The notes under the pieces are model-generated. The model had not been told where the DNA came from and made no database searches. It saw only the letters and a program-made list of their open reading frames with translations. Positions 8,110 through 15,892 of a stretch of 64,000 nucleotides of DNA are shown here, piece after piece. Position numbers and translations under genes: made by a program. The first letter of the stretch is position 1; each line of letters begins with the position of its first letter. The stretch comes from an uncultured bacterium (GTDB taxonomy: Bacteria; Bacillota_I; Bacilli_A; RFN20; CAG-826): NCBI GenBank assembly GCA_949296775.1, contig CASFQA010000001.1:1-64000 (forward strand), in the 5' to 3' direction.

Positions 8110-9283
8110 TTTCACCGAACTCGAATCCGGTTTTCTCTCGGTCAACCACAAAGGCGAGGAGCTTTGCGGCGACCACGTCCAGATCGTCACCGGGGCCGAG
8201 GATGGGTCGACGACGTTGGTTTTAGCCGACGGCCTTGGGTCCGGGGTCGTGGCCTCGATCCTTTCGACTTTGACCAGCTCCATGCTCTCGCGGATGGCCG
8301 AAGCCGGGCTTTCGATCGAAGACGGGGTCGAGACCTTGGTCAAGACGCTGCCGATCGCCCGCGACCGGGGAAACGTCGCCTATTCGACTTTCACCGTCTG
8401 CCGGATCGAGAAGGACTACACCGCCTATATCTACAACTTCGATAACCCCGAACCGGTGTTCCTTCGGGACGGGAAGGAGAAGAAACTCAGTTACGAAACC
8501 TTGACGGTTGAGGGGAAGCTGATCAAGAAAGCCAAATGCTATTTCGACGTCAACGACTGCCTGGTCATGTTCAGCGATGGGGCGGTTTACGCCGGTGTGG
8601 GGGAGACCTTGAACTTCGGCTGGACCCGGGAGGAGATCTCCGCTTACCTCGAAGGGCTCTTCGATCCCTCGATTTCGGCGAAAAACATCGCGACTTTATT
8701 AGTCGACCACTGCGACTTATTGTATAATCGTCGCCCGGGGGATGACACGACCGCTTTAGCGGTCAGGCGCCGGGAGAGGAAAAAATGCAACCTGATGGTC
8801 GGGCCACCGACCAATCCAAGCGACGACGAAAAGGTCCTATCGGCTTTCTTCGGCTTGGAAGGGCCCCATATCGTTTCCGGGGGCACGACTTGCAAAATCG
8901 CCGCCCGTTACCTCGGCTCACCGATCGAGGGATCGCTCGATTACCTCGATCCGGAGGTGCCGCCGATCTCCTACATCAAAGGGGTCGACCTCGCGACCGA
9001 GGGCATCATCACCCTCAATAAGGTCGTCTCGCTCTCGCGGGATTACCAAGGGCAGAACAAAGCTTACTTCGATTGGAGTTTCCGCCAAGACGGGGCGAGC
9101 CAAATCGCCAAATTGCTCTTCGAGGAGGCGACCGACATCACCTTCTACGTCGGCTGCGCCGTCAACCCGGCTCACCAAGATCCCGAGTACCACATCGACA
9201 TCAAGATGAAGATGCAGATCATCGACAACCTCGCCCAGGAACTCAAGAACATGGGCAAACACATCAACGTCACTTATTTCTAA
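8096..9283 (+). CDS. SpoIIE/PP2C-type serine phosphatase
   Basis: 395 residues. The first about 230 form a SpoIIE-like PP2C phosphatase with the metal-binding motifs LADGLGSG, FSDGAV and GDDTTALAVR. The last about 150 residues (from KCNLMVGPP) are an additional conserved-looking domain I cannot name. No kinase, anti-sigma factor or anti-sigma antagonist is adjacent. It overlaps the PAS-hydrogenase gene by 14 bases and its stop overlaps the ribosome binding site of the following hydrogenase, so the three are translationally linked. The likely role is to relay the hydrogenase-sensor signal by dephosphorylating an unknown protein. The domain call is firm; the role is inference. Confidence 0.85.
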   Translation: MEKSDFTELESGFLSVNHKGEELCGDHVQIVTGAEDGSTTLVLADGLGSGVVASILSTLTSSMLSRMAEAGLSIEDGVETLVKTLPIARDRGNVAYSTFTVCRIEKDYTAYIYNFDNPEPVFLRDGKEKKLSYETLTVEGKLIKKAKCYFDVNDCLVMFSDGAVYAGVGETLNFGWTREEISAYLEGLFDPSISAKNIATLLVDHCDLLYNRRPGDDTTALAVRRRERKKCNLMVGPPTNPSDDEKVLSAFFGLEGPHIVSGGTTCKIAARYLGSPIEGSLDYLDPEVPPISYIKGVDLATEGIITLNKVVSLSRDYQGQNKAYFDWSFRQDGASQIAKLLFEEATDITFYVGCAVNPAHQDPEYHIDIKMKMQIIDNLAQELKNMGKHINVTYF

Positions 9284-9294
9284 GGAGAGAAAAA

Positions 9295-10749
9295 ATGGCC
9301 GTAGCAAAATTCGACACCCTCGTCCAACAGCTCAAATACCGCGTCTTGAAAGAAGTCGCCAAAGACTATTGGGACGGGACTTTGGACGAAAAGATCAACG
9401 ACATCCCCAAGGTCATCGCCCCCGGCCCGAAAGCCAGCATGCGCTGCTGCGTCTATAAGGAAAGAGCCATTGCCGCCGATCGGGTTAAGCTCGCCCTTGG
9501 CGGGGATAAGAACAACCCCAATCTGCTCGAGGTCATCGAGGCCGCCTGCGACGAGTGCCCCTTCGGCGGGATCACCGTCACCAGCGACTGCCGGGGCTGC
9601 CTCGCCCATCGCTGCGCCCAGGCTTGCCGGCTCAATTGCATCAGCTTCGGCGACGATTTAAGGGCCCACATCAACAAAGACAAGTGCGTCAACTGCGGCC
9701 TTTGCATGAAGGCTTGCCAATTCGGGGCCATCATCAACCGCCGCCGGCCTTGCGAAGCGAGCTGCAAAATCGGGGCCATCCACGCCCGGGAGGACGGGAT
9801 CACCGAGATCGACGAGGAAAAGTGCACCCGGTGCGGCCAGTGCTCCTATGCCTGCCCGTTCGGGGCCATCATGGATAAGAGCTACATCACCAAATGCATC
9901 GATATCATCAAAGGGGCCGAAGGCGGGAAGAACTACAAAGCCTATATGATCGTCGCCCCCTCGATCTCGAGCCAATTCCATTACGCGAAGCTCGGCCAAG
10001 TCATCACCGGCATCAAGGCCCTGGGCTTCACCGATGTCATCGAGGCGGCCTTAGGGGCCGACATGGTCGCGCTTAACGAGGCGAAGGATCTTTCGGAAGA
10101 AGGGTTCTGCACCTCCTCTTGCTGCCCGGCCTTCGTCCGTTACGTCAAGACCGCTTTCCCCGAACTGGCTGAGAAAGTATCGAATAACCTCTCGCCGATG
10201 GCGGCGATCGCCAAATACGTCAAGCAGATCGATCCGAGCGCCAAAACCGTCTTCGTCGGTCCCTGCATCGCGAAGAAGATGGAGGTCACCCGCCCCGACA
10301 GCGCCCCCTTCGTCGACTGCGTCATCACCTTCGAGGAACTGCAGGCTTTGATCGACGCCCGGGGCATCGATCTCCCCTCGCTTGAGGAGAAGCCGCTCGA
10401 TAACGCCTCCTACTATGGCCGGATCTTTGCCCGCAGCGGCGGCCTTTCCGATGCCGTTAAGCAGGCGTTGAAGGAACAAAACATCGATTTCGAGGTCAAA
10501 CCGGTCGCTTGCTCCGGGCTCGATCAATGCAAAAACGCCCTCATGCAGGCCAAGCGGGGCGTTTTGCCGGGCAACTTCATCGAAGGGATGGCTTGCCCGG
10601 GTGGGTGCATCGGCGGACCGGCTTGCCTAACCCACGAAGTCCGCGACGCGGCTTCGGTCGATAAGTACGGGCACGAGTCGAAAGAGACGACGATGCTCGG
10701 CGCGGTCAATACCGTCATGGCCGATCCGAAGATCGCCTCCACCAAATAG
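9295..10749 (+). CDS. [FeFe]-hydrogenase, monomeric, group B-like
   Basis: 484 residues. The start is ATG 9295, with AAGGAG overlapping the previous stop; an open frame extends further upstream but lies inside the phosphatase gene. A cysteine-rich N-terminal part (CDECPFGG, CRGCLAHRCAQAC) is followed by two [4Fe-4S] motifs (CVNCGLCMKAC, CTRCGQCSYAC) and the H-cluster domain with CTSSCCPAF (C276, C277), GPCIAKK and MACPGGCIGG. All H-cluster ligands are present, so it should be active. The PAF variant of the first motif points to group B, common in Bacillota and poorly characterised, rather than the well-known group A. It probably exchanges electrons with ferredoxin. A terminator follows. Confidence 0.9.
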   Translation: MAVAKFDTLVQQLKYRVLKEVAKDYWDGTLDEKINDIPKVIAPGPKASMRCCVYKERAIAADRVKLALGGDKNNPNLLEVIEAACDECPFGGITVTSDCRGCLAHRCAQACRLNCISFGDDLRAHINKDKCVNCGLCMKACQFGAIINRRRPCEASCKIGAIHAREDGITEIDEEKCTRCGQCSYACPFGAIMDKSYITKCIDIIKGAEGGKNYKAYMIVAPSISSQFHYAKLGQVITGIKALGFTDVIEAALGADMVALNEAKDLSEEGFCTSSCCPAFVRYVKTAFPELAEKVSNNLSPMAAIAKYVKQIDPSAKTVFVGPCIAKKMEVTRPDSAPFVDCVITFEELQALIDARGIDLPSLEEKPLDNASYYGRIFARSGGLSDAVKQALKEQNIDFEVKPVACSGLDQCKNALMQAKRGVLPGNFIEGMACPGGCIGGPACLTHEVRDAASVDKYGHESKETTMLGAVNTVMADPKIASTK

Positions 10750-10763
10750 CCGTTATCGTCATT

Positions 10764-10793
10764 TCGGCGGCTGGGCAACCGGCCGCCTTTTTC
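10764..10793 (+). terminator. Terminator of the hydrogenase operon
   Basis: GGCGGC (10766-10771) pairs with GCCGCC (10782-10787), then TTTTT. It touches the end of the opposing phosphatase gene and could serve both. Confidence 0.8.
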
Positions 10794-11611
10794 AATCCTC
10801 GAACCGGTAAACGTTGATGCGGTCCGACAAGACGGTGCAGGCATCAAGGCCGACTAAGGAGCCGTTGTCGAACAAGGGGGAATCGCTATATGTGGTTCCC
10901 TCCGCCGGGTGGTTGTCCAATTGGCGGTGGGGGGTCTAGGAAGTCGAAAAGCAGATGGGTATGGAAATGCCCGATGACTACTTTCTTATGCTCAGCCCAA
11001 ATGGGGCGGTAGACGTTATGCCGATATTCCTCGATCGGATTGCACCAACGGGCTTGAAACCACGAGGCCTCATCGGCTTTTCGCCAAGAAGGCGTCAAGG
11101 GGATGCTCGAATGGATGATGACGTGGTGGGTCGTTTGGTAGTAATTGAGGAACTTCTCGTTGATCCAGGCGACGACTTCTTGGACCCGAGGGTTGGCTGA
11201 CGCTTCCTCGAACGGCTTTAATTGTTCGTTGTCTCCGGCAAAGCCGTTAAGGGGCAGCCGGCCGGCGAGGTCAAAAGCTTCATCGTAACTGGCCCCTGTC
11301 AGTTGAAAGAGGGTCTCGATGGTTTTGTTTTGGAAGTCGTAGGGCTTTGGATAGCCGCGTTTAAGCATCTGAAGGAGACAGTCCTCGTGGTTGCCTTTGA
11401 CTAAGATGAGCCGGGGAAGGCTTTTGAGGTATTGATAAAGTCCATATGGCTCAGGACCGCGATCGAAAAGGTCGCCGGCGACGATGAGGCAATGATTAGG
11501 ATTAATTGGATCAAAGCCGGCTGATTTAAGCCCTTCAAGGACTGGTCGAAGGCAACCATGGGGGTCGGAGAAGGCAAAGTATGCAGTAGCGTTTGAGCGG
11601 GCCTTCGGCAT
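10792..11611 (-). pseudogene. Metallophosphoesterase (serine/threonine phosphatase-like), C-terminus frameshifted
   Basis: The frame from ATG 11611 gives about 241 residues of a calcineurin-like phosphoesterase: FAFSDPHGCL, VAGDLFDRG, VKGNHEDCL and GHFHTHLLFD supply the metal ligands. It then ends in a proline/glycine-rich tail and TAG at 10886. In the neighbouring frame the expected family ending reads on (EGTTYSDSPLFDNG, then GLDACTVLSDRINVYRFED) to TGA 10792-10794. The shift lies near a run of six C around 10935. It may be a homopolymer sequencing error or a recent frameshift; all catalytic motifs lie before it. No clear ribosome binding site precedes ATG 11611. Confidence 0.75.
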
Positions 11612-12122
11612 AACAAAAATATATCATATTGATTATATAAAAAAGAATATAAGTATTGTTTTCTACAATTGTTTTGAAACCCTCTTCTTTACTATATAGC
11701 CGGTCAAATTTTGCTACGATTGCCTTTGTTTCGGCAAACGAAAGGGGATGGGCGATTCCTACTTGCCTGCTCGCTTGCGAGGCGTACTAGTATTGATTTG
11801 TAAAAGAGCATTCTTCTATTGCGCGGTCTTTTCTGGAAGTAGGCGTATTTAAATGGAGGGCAAGTGCATTGTTTGAGGACTCGTTTCCGTTAACTTCATT
11901 GATAAGCGGAGGTGCTAGAGGCGGTTTGCCGCATTCCGTTGCCGGCATCCGTCTGGGCTTCCCGTCTAACCTTGCGACCGTTTCCTTCCCCATTTCCGAA
12001 GGCGAGTGGGCAACGATCTATCGGCTGGTGGTCCCCCTATTCGTTTGCCTACGTTTCGGCCGAGGGTTTCCATCGCGCCGAATCTCGATCGGGCCGATGG
12101 ACGTTTATTTCCGGCAGGAGGC
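11612..12122. other. Region without a recognisable gene
   Basis: About 510 bases. Short overlapping open frames occur on both strands (for example 11869-12126) but none has a recognisable sequence or a convincing start. The right end carries the ribosome binding site AGGAGG (12116-12121) of the broken lipoprotein gene. Confidence 0.45.
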
Positions 12123-12714
12123 ATGAATGTGTTCAGGTGGGTTTTCGGTTTCGCGGCAATGATGGCCGTTGAGGCCTTGGCTCTTTCCTCTTGCGTGGGG
12201 CAAGGCGATCCGCTCGCCCGCGGATACGGATTCGACTTGCAAACCGGCGAAGTCGAATTGGCATACCGCGTGCCGCGGAAGACGTTTTCCTTAAGCGAGG
12301 ATATCCCAATTGCGGTATCCTTCGGCCATATGGAAGAGTGAAGCACCTTGGTTACCATGGTGCAAGCCCGCCTTTTTTGGAATTGCGTTCCGATAAGGCG
12401 GCGCAGACGGTTTCGAAAGCTACGGTCTTTGCATCATACCGATAGACGAATTCAAGACCGACAAATACGTTTATCGGAACAGCCGCTTCACAGGAAAGAC
12501 CTTCACCTATACGGAGAACTACGCTATCCCCAAATGGATTTCGCAGGAAGAGTACGAGGAAGACGCTTATATCGAATTTACTATCTATTTGTTTCTCGAG
12601 CGTCGCGATTGGGACGCCCAAGGGAACCCGATCGGCGACTTGGTCATGAGCGGGTTTGCCTACGAACTCATAACATTCAGGTATATCGACGAAAATACGG
12701 TGGAATTCCGGTGA
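12123..12714 (+). pseudogene. Lipoprotein gene broken by two frameshifts
   Basis: From ATG 12123 the frame gives a lipoprotein signal peptide ending in a lipobox (ALSSC) and a short mature part ending at TGA 12339. The adjacent frame then carries HLGYHGASPPFLELRS to about 12405. A third frame carries a coherent protein from FESYGLCIIPIDEFKTD through ENYAIPKWISQEE to NTVEFR, stopping at TGA 12712-12714. Read together they make one secreted protein of about 195 residues with two single-base shifts (near 12338 and 12405). The family is not recognised. It is either an inactivated gene or two sequence errors close together. Confidence 0.65.
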
Positions 12715-12843
12715 ATGCTGGCCGGCGATTCGATTTGAGCTTCGATGGATTGGGAATTCGGTGGTCGGAGCAGCTTTTTAAGCATTGAGACAATGATCAC
12801 ATCGCCTGATTTTCTTTAAAAATAAGGTTTAAACGCTTTTCAT

Positions 12844-14154
12844 TTAAAAGATTAACCCTTGAATGCCGATGATCGTTAGCCCAGCGGTCAAAGATAAGAT
12901 GGCGACTAAGGAGCCATAGAGCGAGAACTTGGCGAAGCTGAGATCGACATCCCCTTCGTGAACGAGGCGAAGGAACATCAATCCGGCCAAAGCGCCAAGC
13001 GGAGTCAAGTAAGCGGCGATATTCGACGATAGGGCCACGGCTAGGACGTCGGATAGGGCGAAGGCGCCGACGTCGGCGAATATCTCTTCGTATAGGACCG
13101 ACATCGGGATGTTGTTCACTAAGTTGGCGGCGAGCAACGAGCTATAGCCATAGCCCCAGATCGAACCTGGTCCCGCAAGCGAATCCCCAATGGCTTTGGT
13201 GATGCCATATTGCCTTAAGGCCAAGACGATGACGAACATCCCAAGCAGCAACGGGAGCAACGAATAGGGGAGGCGTTTGATGGTTTTGAAAGGGATGGCG
13301 GCCCGCTTAACGAAAACCCCGCGGATCAAAGCGAAGAGGAAAAGGGATAGGGCCCCGGCTAAGCAGCAAAGATAGGAAGGCAGGTTAAAGAAAGAGGAAA
13401 GGGCGCAGCATACGATGCAGAAGAAGAGGCAAAACAAAGCGAAGAAGACGGTCGGCTTATCGGCGAGTCGGCGTTCTTCGGCCTCCGCTTTCTCCATTTT
13501 CTGGCTAAGCGGTTTATGGAATAGCAACAGCAGAGTGAGATAAGCGAGTAAGCCGGATGATAACGCCGGCAAAGCCATGTAGGCGAGGTAATCGAAGAAA
13601 GAAATGCCGAGAGCCGAGGTCAAATAGATGTTGGTCGGGTTTCCGACTGGCAAGAGGGCGGAGAAAGTATTCGCGGCCACGAACTCGCCCAATAGATAAG
13701 GGAGAGGATTGATATGGGCGTTCTTGCAGAAGCCGAGCAGGAACGGGGTGAAGGTCAAGACGATGATGTCATTGGAGGTGAAGACGGTGAGCGCGGAGAC
13801 GAAAAGATAAAGGATGGTGAAGAGGCCAATCTGCTTCTCTCCGGCTATCCGGAGGGCGAGATTCGCCAAATAGGCAAAGAACCCTTCTTCGTCAAGCAAC
13901 AGGGAAATGAAAACCATTGAGAAGAAAAGAACGAGGATTTGCAGGGGATTCACCGCGGAATCGCTGGTCAAGACCTCAAAGACGGCCCGTCCATCGACCA
14001 AGCCAAAGGCTAGGAGGATGATGGCCCCGATAAGGGGAAAGAAGCAATAGAGGGTGAAGTGGATATGCTTCTTCAGTTTCACCTCGGGTAGGAAGATGGC
14101 GGATAAGGCCATCCCCAGGCAAGAGATTATCGATACGGTTAACCCAGCGATCAT
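12844..14154 (-). CDS. ArsB/NhaD-type ion transporter
   Basis: A polytopic membrane protein of about 436 residues with roughly ten or more hydrophobic segments. It belongs to the ArsB/NhaD (ion transporter) superfamily, shown by the conserved FTSNDIIVLTFTPF and LPVGNPTNIYL segments in the first half and NNIPMSVLYEE plus NIAAYLTPLGALAG in the second half. The substrate cannot be told; arsenite, Na+/H+ or carboxylate are the family options, and no arsenic genes are adjacent. An ATG at 14166 lies inside a perfect TATAAT, so the start is more likely ATG 14154 (MIAGLTVS), with a very short or absent leader. Confidence 0.8.
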   Translation of the reverse strand: MIAGLTVSIISCLGMALSAIFLPEVKLKKHIHFTLYCFFPLIGAIILLAFGLVDGRAVFEVLTSDSAVNPLQILVLFFSMVFISLLLDEEGFFAYLANLALRIAGEKQIGLFTILYLFVSALTVFTSNDIIVLTFTPFLLGFCKNAHINPLPYLLGEFVAANTFSALLPVGNPTNIYLTSALGISFFDYLAYMALPALSSGLLAYLTLLLLFHKPLSQKMEKAEAEERRLADKPTVFFALFCLFFCIVCCALSSFFNLPSYLCCLAGALSLFLFALIRGVFVKRAAIPFKTIKRLPYSLLPLLLGMFVIVLALRQYGITKAIGDSLAGPGSIWGYGYSSLLAANLVNNIPMSVLYEEIFADVGAFALSDVLAVALSSNIAAYLTPLGALAGLMFLRLVHEGDVDLSFAKFSLYGSLVAILSLTAGLTIIGIQGLIF

Positions 14155-14164
14155 AACGGGGCGC

Positions 14165-14170
14165 ATTATA
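14165..14170 (-). promoter_or_regulatory. -10 box of the ArsB/NhaD-type gene
   Basis: TATAAT on the minus strand, 10 bases before ATG 14154. The -35 region is poor. Confidence 0.5.
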
Positions 14171-14194
14171 GGCGCGTTCGTTTGGCGGGTGAGG

Positions 14195-14233
14195 ATGTAA
14201 GCGCTTTTACTTTGGAGGCGGCGAGCCTATAAT
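14195..14233 (+). promoter_or_regulatory. Sugar symporter promoter with cre-like operator
   Basis: TTTTAC (14205-14210), 17-base spacer, TATAAT (14228-14233). The -35 box overlaps TGTAAGCGCTTTTA (14196-14209), one mismatch from the CcpA/LacI-family cre consensus. Carbon control of the transporter is therefore plausible. Confidence 0.55.
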
Positions 14234-14254
14234 TCCCCCGAATAGGAGAAAACC

Positions 14255-15892
14255 ATGTCCAAAGACAAAGCTAAGAAAACGCGGGGGGTCGCCTTTTTCG
14301 CCCAGACTTACGAGGGGGACGTCATTCCGAAAAAGACCAAATGGATCTTCTCCATCGCCGCCGCCTTCCGCGATGGGTCCTACCAATTGATATCTTCCTT
14401 CCTTTTGACCTTCATGATGTACGCCGGGGTGTTGGGGACCGGAGGGGCCGATTATTCGCAGCAGATCGTCGCCATCAACATCATCTTCGTCGCCTGCTTG
14501 ATTTGGGATGGGCTCAACGACCCGATAATGGGGGTCATCATCGAGAAGATAAGGTTCAAATCCGGCAAATACAAGCCCTGGATCCTTATCGGCGGCATCG
14601 GCAATAGCATCGTCATGCTCTGCCTGTTCCTGCTTAAGCCGACCGGCTGGGCCTACGTCGCCACCTTCGGCGTCTTCTATTTCCTTTGGGACTTCGTCTT
14701 TACCATGAATGACTGCGCCTATTGGGCGATGGTCCCCTCGATGACCAGCGAAGAGAAAGAAAGAAACAACATCACCTTCTTGGTGTCGCTTTTCATCTCG
14801 ATCGGGACCTTCGCGATGTATGGGGTCTGCTCGATCATCCCCAACGCCGCGAATTCCTATTACGTCTACGGGGTCATCGCCATCGTTTCCTCGATCCTCT
14901 TCCTCGCTTCCCAGCTCGCCATCTTCTTCTTCTGCCAGGAGAAGCGGATCGATCCCGGGCAGGAAAAGGTCAGCGAGCAGACTAAGCTCGGCGACATGTT
15001 CAAGATGGTCGGGAAGAATCGCCAGCTGCTCATCGTCGTCCTCTCGATCTTCCTCTATTACGCCGCCGCTTCCTTGGTCGTGAGCTTCGGCTCCAACTAT
15101 TTCTACCTTTGCTTCGGCTATGGCGGGAATGCCGGCGGGGCCATCATGCTGGTTTTCACCGTCATGTACGCCATCGGGACGGTCTTATCCCAGGTCTTGT
15201 TCAAGCCGTTGATAAACCGCTTCTCCCGTCAGAGTCTTATGACCGCCTGTTTCTTCATCGCCTTAGCCGCCTATTTGGTCTTGTTCTTAATCGGCTTCCC
15301 GTTATTCGGCGATAAGCCGCTCGCCTATAACGACGCCGTCCCCTCGGGGCTATTGTGGGCATTCGGCGGGACCCTTTCCTTGCTCTATATCCCGCCGATC
15401 TTCTTCTTCGGGGCCCAGGGCATCTTCTATATGATCCTATTGGTCGACTTGCAAAACTGCATCGAATACAACGAATGGAAGCATGGGGAACGGAAAGAGG
15501 CGGTCGCCTCCTCTTGGCGCCCTTTCACCGCCAAACTCTCCTCGGCTTTGCAGAAAGGGCTGATCCTCGTCTCCTTCTTAACCGCCGGGATCTATGACGT
15601 CACCCAGCAGATCAGCGACGTCCAAAACGATTTGGCTTCCCAAGTGGCGGCCGATCCGGATAAAGAAGCGGAGTTCACCGAGCAGGCGATGGTCAAAGTC
15701 GACGCCATCATAAGCGGGGTGGCGACGACGCCTAAAGTCGTCATGGGCATCTGGATGGTCGGTTCTTGCCTTGCCTTCCTGATCGCCGCCTATTGCCTGA
15801 TGCGGTTTGGGTTCAAGATCGACGAAAAAACCTACGCTCAGATCGAATCCGACCTTAAGCAGCGGCGTCTAACGGACGCGGAAGCTAATTGA
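14255..15892 (+). CDS. GPH-family sugar:cation symporter
   Basis: 545 residues with about twelve membrane segments, of the glycoside-pentoside-hexuronide:cation symporter family (MelB-like, MFS superfamily). Family hallmarks include the N-terminal WDGLNDPIMG segment and, late in the protein, NCIEYNEWKHGERKEA. It starts with AGGAG 12 bases before the ATG. The last 24 bases overlap the end of the convergent GH2 gene. A glycosidase next to the transporter suggests uptake of a galactoside, glucuronide or similar, which the cytoplasmic GH2 enzyme then cleaves. The exact sugar cannot be told. Confidence 0.88.
   Translation: MSKDKAKKTRGVAFFAQTYEGDVIPKKTKWIFSIAAAFRDGSYQLISSFLLTFMMYAGVLGTGGADYSQQIVAINIIFVACLIWDGLNDPIMGVIIEKIRFKSGKYKPWILIGGIGNSIVMLCLFLLKPTGWAYVATFGVFYFLWDFVFTMNDCAYWAMVPSMTSEEKERNNITFLVSLFISIGTFAMYGVCSIIPNAANSYYVYGVIAIVSSILFLASQLAIFFFCQEKRIDPGQEKVSEQTKLGDMFKMVGKNRQLLIVVLSIFLYYAAASLVVSFGSNYFYLCFGYGGNAGGAIMLVFTVMYAIGTVLSQVLFKPLINRFSRQSLMTACFFIALAAYLVLFLIGFPLFGDKPLAYNDAVPSGLLWAFGGTLSLLYIPPIFFFGAQGIFYMILLVDLQNCIEYNEWKHGERKEAVASSWRPFTAKLSSALQKGLILVSFLTAGIYDVTQQISDVQNDLASQVAADPDKEAEFTEQAMVKVDAIISGVATTPKVVMGIWMVGSCLAFLIAAYCLMRFGFKIDEKTYAQIESDLKQRRLTDAEAN

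Noticed and set aside
9073-9294. N-terminal extension of the group-B hydrogenase
   Set aside because: It lies within the phosphatase gene and reads as arginine-rich nonsense; ATG 9295 has a strong ribosome binding site.
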